Source: Allolobophora icterica (taxonomy: Eukaryota > Annelida > Clitellata > Crassiclitellata > Lumbricidae). From it: 64,000 bases of DNA. This document shows, one piece after another, positions 23,325 to 44,653 of this stretch; position 1 is the stretch's first letter, and every line of letters starts with the position of its first letter. The DNA is taken from NCBI GenBank assembly GCA_963556255.1, contig OY744605.1, positions 11,773,468 through 11,837,467 on the forward strand, given 5' to 3'. A program made the translations under genes and the position numbers. The notes under the pieces are model-generated. The model had not been told where the DNA came from, did not search any database, and worked only from the letters and a program-made list of their open reading frames with translations.

Positions 23325-24502
23325 TTTTCTCTATACGATTCTCTGTTGACAAAATCACACCTAAAAAGGCACATCTTAAAACTGAACTACAAAAGTTTAA
23401 TGGCAGTTAACTTCAATACCTTTCTCATTCATTAAGATTCTGACCACGTTAATTGTAACTTGTCCAATTTTTCATCTGGCTTCGCATCTGCGCTTTACAC
23501 CACAAGCACAAGACCATAAATGCAAAGTCTATCTCTAAATAGGCATCCACAAGACAACTTACTTTATATCCACACATATAGCAATTGCAGCAAACTTTGT
23601 CTGCTGCTCTCTTTGTGTTTAAATTAAGCAGAGATATATAACCTAAACACATCTTGCAACACCTGCATTCAATACAGACGCAATTCCACTGCATATATTC
23701 TGAGAGCATGGCAGAAGGATTCAAATGGTATCCAGGACGACATCCTATAGCCCTACTATCATAGAGGTCCCAGCACTTACCGTGTGCTACCTCTTAAATG
23801 GTGCTTGGAAACATTACTAAACGTTGACGGAGTCGTAACAGAAATTAATACGATGCTCTCAATCACGTATTTTCTAAATGCAACTCAGATGCAGATAAAT
23901 ATCCAGGCTTTCACACGGACAACTGCAGAGATGTTTTCATTAACAACACATACCGGAAGTTAATTAGTTGCAAAACCATAGATATAATAAGCAGATATGC
24001 AAAAACACAGATGTTTGACTGCCGCCATCTTTAAACTTCTTGCGACATCTGACGACCAGTCACGCATTTAGTGAATATTAATCAAAGACAAAACAATGTG
24101 CACCTAAGAATAGGTATAGGACTATAGGGGATGTGCACTCTGTAAATGTAAAGTATAATTCTGCATGATTTTATATAGCGAGTCATATCAATGCCGATTG
24201 CCGCCAATATGAGCGTGAGTCCATATAATGGGTTTGTAACTCATCAAGGATACACGTCAATCATCTTTGATATGACGACGTCGTTAAATAAACGTTACAA
24301 ACCGCATGAAGGATACAGAAGCATGCGCTTTGACCTACATCTCCACATCCAAATAGCCTATGACTAAGATGTCAACCAAAAGGCGGATAGTGAGGGTGAT
24401 ATAAGAAGAGTGAAGCCGTGATCCAGATCTGTTGCGCCTGCCAGCCGGTCACTGCGGTCAGTCTGTCGGGCAACCTATGTGGCTGAAAGTTTGCCTGTCT
24501 GG

Positions 24503-24709
24503 CAGGGCTGTAATGGTAAAATCAGAGGTGAGTACACGCTACCGGTTAGTTTTCCGAAACAAATTAGGTGAGTATAAGCTACAGTATTTTGTGAGTATAT
24601 GCTACAGTATTTTAATATAAATTAATGTAAATATTTTGTGAGGCGAGTATACGGTCTCTAGAGGTGAGTATACGCTGTATACCCTCGTATACCCTCGACT
24701 ACAGCCCTG
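24503..24709 (+). mobile_element. Small hAT-like MITE (CAGGGCTGTA ends)
   Basis: CAGGGCTGTAATGG at the left pairs with CTACAGCCCTG at the right. An exact 8-bp duplication CTGTCTGG lies at 24495-24502 and 24710-24717. The interior repeats GTGAGTATA(C/A)GCTA several times. Only 207 bp. Confidence 0.85.
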
Positions 24710-24999
24710 CTGTCTGGTACATACACCTCACTCTGTCTACATACACGAAGCAAGGCAGATACTGCGATCTCTGGGAAGGCACAATAAAATATTGATCGGC
24801 GTTGTTTAAAAGTGGGGTACGTACGTACCCCCAGTCGAAAAAGTGGGGGTACGGGTACTCTAGTACTCCCACATATTACGCCTATGGCTGTGAACTTGTA
24901 GTACGTGCTTGTGCATCAAACCTACTCTTGACGATAGCTAATCATACATACTAAGTCTTACTAAGAGCCAAAAGCATCTGTAGAGGAGCTACATAAATT

Positions 25000-25275
25000 C
25001 GCCAAATGCATGAATTAGTAAGGAATGGGTGGATGGATAGATGACCTATCAATGAATGATAGATTGATGAATAAACGACTGAGTACCAGTGACTAGCCTA
25101 TCTGACTGAATTGACTGACTGCATGAATGAATGAGTTAACGAATGGATGGAAGAAAGGAAAGACGAATTAACAATTAAAAGAATGATCGAATGGCTGAAT
25201 GAATGTACTGAACGGAAGGAATAGATAGATGGATTAATGATTGGATGGATAGAGGAATACGTGGACAAATAAATG
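25000..25275. repeat. Degenerate (GAAT)n/(GGAT)n low-complexity DNA
   Basis: Imperfect GAATGAATG/GGATGGATAG tetranucleotides; no gene seen. Confidence 0.6.
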
Positions 25276-25589
25276 AAAAACTGTTTTTCGTTTCCATTTG
25301 TTGTACACCAATCATTGAAAGACCCCAGCGTCTCGACAGAAATGTAGAATTCAGTCTGCTTTTATATATACTGTTAATCGATTACTTCTAAGTATAAGAA
25401 TGTTGCTTCACAGGCTTATAAACAAGAACTTCTGTGTCAGCGTCTCTGTCTCGTTTAGTTCTGAGTTGCGGTTCTCTTTGTTTTCGCTGTCTTTTCGCTG
25501 ATGATTTGTGATTTGGTTCCACATCCTTCTCTGCTTCCTTCTAGTCCCTCTATCAACCTCCATCTCATCCCTCGGCTCATTCCAGGGCC

Positions 25590-26140
25590 AAAAAAATGAC
25601 AATAAACAAAAAAAACACAATAAACCAAAAAACCCACAAATAATAAAAATAATAATAAAAATAATAAAGATAATAAACAATAAAAACGACAATAAACTAA
25701 AAAAAACGAAAATAATAATAAGAATAAAATAATAACAAAAACAATAAAAACAATAAAAATAATAATAAAAAAATAATAAAAATAATAAAAAAATAAGATA
25801 AAAATAAAAACCTACAAAATGTGGGCTTACGGGATTTTAAGCCACGCCAGGGGCCCCCTGCCTTATGAGCTTACGAGATTTTAATCCGCGCCAGAGGCCC
25901 AGCAGTACTACTATTACAAAAAAAAACAATAAAAAAATAAACGAAAAAACCGAAAAAACAAATAATAATATAAAAAAACAATAAAAACACCACTAAAAAA
26001 ATAATAAAGATAATAAACCAAAAAATTACAAAAAATTACAAAAATAAAATAAACAAAAAACCAATAAACAAAATAAGAAACAATAAAGACAAAAAAAACA
26101 AAAAACAAAAAATAAACAATAAACACAAACAATACAGAGC
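25590..26140. repeat. A-rich (AATAAAA)n block with a duplicated GC-rich core
   Basis: Two A-rich arms (25590-25815 and 25918-26140) flank two adjacent copies of GGCTTACGGGATTTTAAGCC...CGCCAG(G/A)GGCCC at about 25826 and 25869. The long ORFs here are low-complexity artefacts. Confidence 0.75.
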
Positions 26141-26807
26141 CCGAGTGCAACCGAGTCCACCCCATCGCCCCTCACACAGAAACGTCACCCCGAAATCCAC
26201 AAGCACCTATTGAAAAAAACAGTAAAATAACAAGGGTTATTATTACACATTAAAACAGATAAATAGTATTATGAAATTAAGAAAAACGCAAGTATTTTTC
26301 TGGGGCGAGCCCTGTTGGTCGGCATCTCACTGAAATACATCAGGAAGCTTTTTGTTACAGTCCTAAATCAACCAGGTCAGCAATCGTTGTGCTTAGCTGC
26401 CTCGGGTGATATGCAGGTGCCTCGCTTCTGTATATAAACTCAAGTCCATTGTATCTTATCATGACTCGGATCTTCCTCTAGGAACAGTCTTCAGCTTTAC
26501 ATAATGTGCTGTTGCGCTTAGCTCTGTTCAGTAAACATTTCCAAAATGTTTTAAAATGCACTTAAATATCTAGATGAGTCATGCGTGCAGCGCCTTTGTA
26601 AGTAGCTGACTTAAAAGGTGCTATATTAAGTGGCTTGATACAAACAAACAAACACGTACATTATATACAAGCACTTCTCGACCGACTATGCAAGTAAGCA
26701 AGTATATTCTTCATTAAGAAGTGCTAGCAAACGCACAGCGCTCTACAAGAAAGATATTACAGCATATTACTTCGTATCACATAATATTATTACAATCTAG
26801 TGAACTA

Positions 26808-27180
26808 GACACCTTTTTGGGGGAAATTTCCCCCAGGATTTATGTTCCCCCCGAGGCCAGCAATATTTTAATGTAGACACCTGTTTTGGTGGGAAAATCT
26901 CCCCCCAGGAGTAATATAAGAATAAAATAACAGAATAAGAGATATGAGAGATGAATTCCTAAAAAAAAGGTTGTGAAAGTTTAAAATTTCCGAAAAAAGT
27001 CACGAAAGTAGGATGAATTACTAAAAAAAGTCATCAACTATTTAAAAGATGAAATTCCAAAAATGTTTCGACGTTCGAAAACACAGATGAAATTGACAGA
27101 TGAAATTTCCCCCCAAAATGCGCCTTTGTTGGTCCCCCCGGCAAACCTTGTTTCCCCCCTCAGAAGATGGGGACTAGATT
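26808..27180 (-). mobile_element. Diverged family 1-like element, reverse orientation
   Basis: AGTCATCAACTATTTAAAAG, GAAATTTCCCCCC and poly-G/C borders match the reverse complement of family 1 interiors. ACTAGA occurs on both outer sides (26810 and 27174), a possible partial duplication. Confidence 0.4.
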
Positions 27181-27594
27181 AAACACTGATTACAATCAAA
27201 CAAAGAACCCATTTAAGAGAAAAGTTATCATGTCCTACCTTCATACTGGGTCATCAGTCGGATGATGGGACAGCTGTCCACCCTGAACATCATCAGCAGC
27301 TACACGAGGCGAATGCCATTCCAGATGAATGCCTTGAAGTAGGTGGCACAAGGTCTGACTGTCTTTGAGATGATTCGTTGCTTATGGATGCCTGCTTCTT
27401 TTCGCCTGTGTTGGTGGCACAACAAAAAATGCTTGCATTCACTGCGTCACAGATGTTAGGTGAAGGCAAGTTCGTATATGGATAAAATCGACTTCACAAT
27501 GATCGATCCAACAGAAAACTGTCATTTGAGAGTTTTTCACAAGTTTCGTTTGAAAGTTGACTAGTAGTATGGACAGCCCTTTCCCCTGTAGTAA

Positions 27595-27870
27595 CTGTCG
27601 TCTTCGTTGCCGCGGCTGCCTCTTTGTTTCCGCGGCTCCCTGTTCGTTGCGGCTGCTGCCTGTTCGTTTCCGTGGCTGGTTGCCGCGGCTACCTCTTCGA
27701 TCGTTGCACGGCTGACTCTTCGTTTCCGCGGCTGGTTGTTGCGGCTGCCTCTTTGTTTCCGCGGCTGGTTGCCGCGGCTGCCTCTTTGTTGCCGCGGCTG
27801 CCTTTTCGTTTCCCCGGCTGGTTGCCGCGACTGGCTCTTTGTTGCCGCAGCTGCCTCTTCGTTGCAGAGA
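27595..27870. repeat. GC-rich minisatellite, 30-33-bp units
   Basis: Units such as CCGCGGCTGGTTGCCGCGGC followed by TGCCTCTTTGTTT repeat with variation. It is flanked by a duplicated segment (GTATGGACAGC near 27569 and 27916). ORFs on both strands (SRGN/AAAAT repeats) follow from the repeat. Confidence 0.75.
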
Positions 27871-28439
27871 AAAAAACTGTCACGAGAAGTTTTCACGAGT
27901 TTCGATTGACTGGCAGTATGGACAGCTCTTTCCCCCTTTGGCAGCTGTCGTCTGAGATTGCAATTCAGTTCCTTCAGTTGTCAGCGGCTCAGAAGTGTTC
28001 CTTACAGAACTAATTTGGCAGACCTCACGAACTTTTGGAGCAGTGTACATGGGAAAAGTCTTTGATTTATCGATGATATTGTACATGGCTCCCAAGCTTT
28101 GTCACCAGTTTTTTGTATACTCGTTAAGGCGGAGCCAACAACACCAAGAGGTGAACATAGACACCATTTTCCCAAGTTTTATCTGAAAATATATTGGGAG
28201 TCGTGGCGATCATTTCATTGCGAGTTTCCAAGGCAACTGGTATAACAGCTGAAGAACTGCAGTCCAGCATTTCTTCAGTGCTTGCCAGACGTTTTAACTC
28301 GGTACTTTACTGCAGGAATTATTTCCACTAACAATTAAATTCATAGTCTGCTACAGTTCATCTGAAATTTTTTGACTAAGCAACTTCCTGTCATTGTCAT
28401 TTGCTGAGGAATCTCTTTTCTTGAGAAACTGACCGTTGA

Positions 28440-33142
<4,703 letters not shown>

Positions 33143-33541
33143 CTATGAAGCAAACAGCCGTTTGTTGACACATCATGCACTCGTATAGAGAAGCGAGAGT
33201 GAATGAGACGGGGTTGTAGAAACACATAGGCAGATAGGCAGACGTATACAGACAGGCAGACAGAGATTTAGAAAGACACAGACAGACAGGCACACATGAT
33301 GTAGAAAGACACAGACAGTGATGTAGAAACACAAAGACAGTTACACAGACAGACAGTCAGGCTGACAGTTACGCTCGATGCGTCCATATGAAGTGGTCAG
33401 GTGAGTGCGCTGATTAAAAGGTACCACCCTATGCCTTGGCACTGAAGATATCGTCTGATCTTTTATAGTGTTTTCTTTTTGTGTGTTTTTTTTATCAGAG
33501 TCTTCTAATCTCATGCAGATGTCCGTTTAAGACGATTTACG

Positions 33542-39456
<5,915 letters not shown>

Positions 39457-39580
39457 AACTGCACTTCAATTGATGCTCTGGGTTGTGACGTCGTCCGAAC
39501 TAGCCTACATAACACTTTGTGCGTAGAATAAAGCAGAGGACTGTTAAAAGGAAGATGGCAATTAATTTGTGAATATGATG

Positions 39581-40466
39581 CAGTCTTGTTGTCAAGACCT
39601 TTAAACCTCAAGACCAGGACCAAGACCAACACTTTTAACCTCAAGACTAGGACCAAGACTTTGAACCTCAAGACCAAGACCAAGACCAAGACTTTGAACC
39701 TCAAGACCAAGACCAAGACCAAGACTTTGAACCTCAAGACCAAGACCGAGACCGAGGCCAAGACCCAAAAAATCACGTCATATCGAGATTGCTATTCCGT
39801 ACTAAAAAAGTGTCAAGTCGAAATACTCGCTATTTTAATGAAAATGTGAGTCTTTTTTATTCAAGCAAAACAACTCTGAATGCAGACTGCAGAGAATTCC
39901 GAATTCATATTTACACAAGTTTTTCATGCGAAATGTTATTCCAAGTGCCTGTTGCATCTTATAAAAACCAATTCGTTCAGAATTTTCTGACCAAGACGTG
40001 ACCTGTGGGGCCTCATAAAAATTCTACCATATTAAAAAAATACGTTCTGCAGGTGCTGAAATCGCTGGCACACACAGCAGCTTTTTAAGCACTGGATGTA
40101 AATGTACTTGTAAATCGTGAGTCTGTGGTAAAGAACCGGACGTCAAAATAATTGTCAAAAACAACAGCAAAGCCTCATTCACACCGTGTAAATACTAAAA
40201 CAATTAATTGTATTAGTAGTAATTGGATACATTTTTTTTATAATTCTTACGTTTTGTTAAATGACTGTTCATACTGATAAAGTCTTGGTCTTGGTCTTGA
40301 AAAACCAAGACCAAGACCTTAGGTGTCAAGACCAAGACAAAGACTTTTGGTCTCAAGACCAAGACCAAGATCAAGACTTTTGGTCTCAAGACCAAGACCA
40401 AGACTTTTAAAAACGAACTCGAGTGCACTCGAGACCAAGACCTTCGTCTCGAGGACAGCAAGACTG
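39581..40466 (-). mobile_element. CAGTCTTGTTGTC-family hAT element, third copy
   Basis: CAGTCTTGTTGTCAAGACC at the left, GAGGACAGCAAGACTG at the right. Duplication ATATGATG/ATGTGATG (one mismatch) at 39573-39580 and 40467-40474. 886 bp, the same architecture, with a degenerate GRIFMRP-like hAT C-terminus on the minus strand near 40020. Downstream of the PAN gene polyadenylation signal. Confidence 0.82.
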
Positions 40467-40474
40467 ATGTGATG

Positions 40475-41243
40475 ATGAGCATACTGAACAACACCAGATT
40501 ATTTTGAAGTAAATTTAGCCGAGTACTCATAGCTCAAGGAGTAGATTCGATTGATATTTATTTTAAACTTATGTAGTTGTAGGTTTAACTGTTTAAAATC
40601 ATACATATAGTAATTTGATACTTACGAGAGTATATATATTGTTGTCATTTTGCAATACATAAATTTTGTCAATTGCGTGGCGTGGCAACTACTCAAACCG
40701 GCAGCTTTGGTAGAGGATCTCACTCCTTCAGTTCACTGAAAATGAGCAGGATCAAGTCCATACAGAGCATTTTTGGCGTGCCTAAATGCCGCTGTAACTT
40801 GTTACCCAAGCCAGTCAGAACTTGCAGATAGATTGCATTGTGAAATAATGTAATGCATTGTAACTGGAAACCATTAAGGATATGGTTTTAACAGTTTATA
40901 TCTAAGAATTTGTCTTTGAGCTTTCCGTAAATGAAAGCCTATAATGCAATTTAAAAGGCATTCTTTACGAAGACGATTCTTTCGAGGTTCCCACCGTTCG
41001 ACAACGACATCTCTATCAATTTCGCATGAAACCCTTGTAGCTGGGCACCCCGTGCCAAGGAGGTCTTAATCGTGAGTGTATACATATAGGCCTACATAAC
41101 AATAGGGATTTGCATATTTAGACTCCTTATCCATATCCATATGCGGCTGTTTCCATCAACTTAGCACTTTAGAAAGGGGATCTATTGTTAATCCAATTTA
41201 TATTAGCCTAATACATGCATTTGTTTATCATGCTTGCTTATTA
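40475..41243. other. Intergenic DNA, nothing recognised
   Basis: AT-rich sequence with no credible exon or structured repeat seen. Confidence 0.4.
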
Positions 41244-41249
41244 ACTTAC

Positions 41250-41434
41250 ATAATAACCGTTGTACGTCTGTCTGTCTGTCCGTCCCGTAACAAACACTAT
41301 TGTGACGTCACTATACTGCCGCCTTGGCGATGGTTGTCTTGACGACGGTTATAGGCCTATAATATGACGTTATTGTTATCACTGCAATAATAATTGTTTT
41401 TTATATACCGTGATTTTTCACGGGTTACAGCTAG
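41250..41434 (+). mobile_element. Helitron-like 3' end, copy 1
   Basis: Ends with hairpin CCGTGATTTTTCACGG, a 7-base spacer, then CTAG followed by T, matching the Helitron 3' signature (stem-loop, CTRR, insertion before T). Upstream are a (GTCT)n run and TATTGTGACGTCACTATA. Copies at 54042 and 54325 share the sequence from ATAATAACCG to CTAG. The 5' TC end is not identified. Confidence 0.6.
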
Positions 41435-41435
41435 T

Positions 41436-42105
41436 ATACTGTATATTACGTAAAAATTAAAAATTGTGACTTGAACACCGCTCTACAAGCCTTGCTCTGC
41501 TGCCTCTGCAGTGTTTATCAATGTTGCGTTTGGTCCCCAATCGAAAAGGCCGGCTAGGAGGTAAAACTCCAGATTCATGTGTGTAGTCCTCCTTGCCTCT
41601 GCTCGTGTTTGGATTAGTCTACCCCCAAAAGCCTAACCTGGAAACTATCATCACTTTAATCATTATCAAGACTGATTTTACACTGCCCATACATAGCCTA
41701 CCATGACTCCGTCTTGACCCTTGGCGAAAGTGATTAACCCGCGCCTCAACTTCAGATTTACTAGATCTGCGAGCAATAAGCGCTTTAAATAAATATATTT
41801 AATAATAAATAATTATATTCTGGTATGTGGACTGTAGAATTCTAACTGACAACATTTAAGTGTCAGCAATTCGTTTAGAATCGTGCAAAGGTTCGCAGCT
41901 GTTCATTCGCATTGAAGTTGGGCCATTGATCTCTAAATCTAAATCTGCTTCATCCACTGCGCATGTAACAATTCCAACTTAGATTTCGTCAAAATTTGGA
42001 TGCGCAGGATAATTAGTTTGCCTGAATTTTCTATCATGTATAATTATGTAGAAACACGAAATATAAACAATTACGTCATAATGGGCACAAGTAGGTCAAA
42101 ACACA
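41436..42105. other. Intergenic DNA, nothing recognised
   Basis: No exon or clear repeat seen. Confidence 0.4.
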
Positions 42106-42107
42106 AC

Positions 42108-43325
42108 TAACGATATACGTCACTAAATATACACTATATTATGTCATGCGACAACTTATGAAAGATGTTACTAATGTAAGCTACGCTATTGCGTCACAAA
42201 ACTATGACAGAAGTTACTAAATATATACTACGCTATTACGTCACAAAGAGTAACGACAGACCTTTCTAAATATACACTATTACGTCACAAAGCAGTAAAG
42301 AACCGACGTTACTAAATATAGGCTACGCTATTCCGTCACAAACAATAACGACAGACCTTTCTAAATATACACTATTACGTCACAAAGCAGTAAAGGACCG
42401 ACGTTACTAAATATAGGCTACGCTATTCCGTCACAAACAACAACGACAGACCTTTCTAAATATACACTATTACGTCACAAAGCAACAAAGAACAGACATA
42501 TAGGCACAAATAATAACGACAGACCTTTCTAAATATACTCTATTACGTCACAAAGCAGTAAAGGACCGACGTTACTAAATATAGGCTACGCTATTCCGTC
42601 ACAAACAATAACGACAGACCTTTCTAAATATACACTATTACGTCACAAAGCAGTAAAGGACCGACGTTACTAAATATAGGCTACGCTATTCCGTCACAAA
42701 CAACAACGACAGACCTTTCTAAATATACACTATTACGTCACAAAGCAACAAAGAACAGACATATAGGCACAAATAATAACGACAGACCTTTCTAAATATA
42801 CTCTATTACGTCACAAAGCAGTAAAGGACCGACGTTACTAAATATAGGCTACGCTATTCCGTCACAAACAACAACGACAGACCTTTCTAAATATACACTA
42901 TTACGTCACAAAGCAACAAAGAACAGACATATAGGCACAAATAATAACGACAGACCTTTCTAAATATACTCTATTACGTCACAAAGCAGTAAAGGACCGA
43001 CGTTACTAAATATAGGCTACGCTATTCCGTCACAAACAATAACGACAGACCTTTCTAAATATACACTATTACGTCACAAAGCAGTAAAGGACCGACGTTA
43101 CTAAATATAGGCTACGCTATTCCGTCACAAACAACAACGACAGACCTTTCTAAATATACACTATTACGTCACAAAGCAACAAAGAACAGACATATAGGCA
43201 CAAATAATAACGACAGACCTTTCTAAATATACTCTATTACGTCACAAAGCAGTAAAGGACCGACGTTACTAAATATAGGCTACGCTATTCCGTCACAAAC
43301 AATAACGACAGACCTTTCTAAATAT
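42108..43325. repeat. Minisatellite array 1 (about 46-48-bp monomers in 95-bp dimers)
   Basis: Alternating monomers ACAGACCTTTCTAAATATAC...TACGTCACAAAGCAGTAAAGG and CCGACGTTACTAAATATAGG...TCCGTCACAAACAA, plus a shortened variant (ACAGACATATAGGCACAAAT). The diagnostic TATACTCTATTACG recurs at spacings of 263, 168 and 263 bases, showing higher-order duplication. Confidence 0.9.
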
Positions 43326-43674
43326 TCAATTCAATTCAATTCAAAGTCATTTATTGCAATCAAGACAATTATAACATATTATTCTTTTTTTACATCGTAT
43401 CGCTTAACTAAGTCTATGAAGGCAAAAGGGAAAGCCCAAAGGGACCAAGGTCCCGCTAACGGGCCACCTGTACGTATAAATTACCCACTTGATTTAACAG
43501 ACAAGAGAAAGTATGAGGTCGTCCCCAAGGTCGATAAGGAGCCATTGTCTATGTAATTAGTTGAGTGTTACCTTGGGAACAGTAAAGGAGAGAAAGAAGG
43601 AGAAGAAAGAGAGTAAACGCAAGAGGAATCACAGCAAACAGACAAAACTGAAGAAAAAAGAAAAAAAGCAACAC

Positions 43675-44106
43675 TGTCGTGGTCTACGCGGGTGCATGCA
43701 TCAAGGGAAGAAAACCGACGCGTCAACAAGCTTGTTTACAACGCACGGAAATTTCTGCAGCAAGCTGTCAACATTAATTCGGTGCATGCAACAAGGATAT
43801 ACGTGTTCAGTAGGACTTTCCAGGGAAAAGTACAGTGACGTCACAGAACGTTCTGGAATCCGGGAGAACTCTATATAAGATAGACCTGATGTACATTGGG
43901 GGCCTTTTGACGAAGATTTGTAAATGTTGAAACATTGATCGTATGACGTTCAATCGAGACCAGCCAACCTGTGTGCTGTCTACGATTGTGATATTTGATA
44001 GACGAGTTGACTTACTCTACACTTAATCGACTTTATTTTTAATTAAAGATCTTTTAATAGTTCCTTCGTTGGTTCGTCGTTGCGATCGAAGGAGTCGACC
44101 GCGACA
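43675..44106 (+). repeat. 5' LTR
   Basis: 432 bp, TGTCGTGG...CCGCGACA. No difference from the 3' LTR was noticed by eye. Confidence 0.95.
43836..43879 (+). promoter_or_regulatory. LTR promoter: CRE, heat-shock element and TATA box
   Basis: TGACGTCA (43836-43843), GAACGTTCTGGAA (43846-43858; three inverted nGAAn units) and CTATATAAG (43871-43879) lie in order with core-promoter spacing. The same block is in the 3' LTR at 49819-49862. The motifs are seen directly; heat or cAMP response is inferred. Confidence 0.55.
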
Positions 44107-44110
44107 TTAT

Positions 44111-44128
44111 TGGTGTCAGAAGTGGGAT
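44111..44128 (+). promoter_or_regulatory. Primer binding site (tRNA-Leu type)
   Basis: TGGTGTCAGAAGTGGGAT begins four bases after the LTR. It starts with TGG (complement of CCA) and resembles the complement of animal tRNA-Leu 3' ends. Confidence 0.75.
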
Positions 44129-44653
44129 CATCGGTGTTGGATCCGGTGAAGAAGACGCGAGCCGACGGAGGAAGGAGTCAACCCGGAGGATCAAGAGACG
44201 GTCTGTTCCAGACAGCGAGCGGATCGAGACGCCTTTCTACCGTGGGAGACGGGTGAATCGGCATACGACAGTCGGACGGACGAAGTGCGTCGTTCGGCTG
44301 AGACAGCAGAAGACAGCAGTCAACATACGGGTAAGATCCTAGGTGTTGTCGTGGCTGAGAAGGAGAAAAGAGAGTGGAGTTGCAGCCGAGTGGGAGGCAG
44401 CCATTATTTCTCTTTCAATATCTGCTGATTATTTCTTTGAAATTTGATCCATTGTTGTGATCGAGGCCGGACTTGCGTGAGCTTGTATAGTTTTTGCGTG
44501 CTTGGCGAGTGTACTTCTTTGGATGCTGCATGGTTGCGCTTTGGGTTGTGGAGTTTTCCTTTTGGGTGGCGGGTTTGCCGCGTGGTGTCTGTTTTTTTTT
44601 TGTTGATTGTTGTTGACTGACTGTTTGTAAAGGTGGAGGCGTTGACAGCAGGG
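44129..44653 (+). other. Untranslated leader of the LTR retrotransposon
   Basis: Between the primer site and the first in-frame ATG. No ORF of note on the plus strand; a minus-strand ORF here is a shadow. Confidence 0.6.

Noticed and set aside
25408..26165. Hydrophobic minus-strand ORFs that look like membrane proteins
   Set aside because: The complement of A-rich AATAAAA repeats reads as Phe/Ile/Tyr; no real gene features.
44633..44653. Upstream start of the polyprotein at 44633
   Set aside because: That codon is GTG; the first ATG in the frame is 44654, with an in-frame TGA shortly upstream of 44633.
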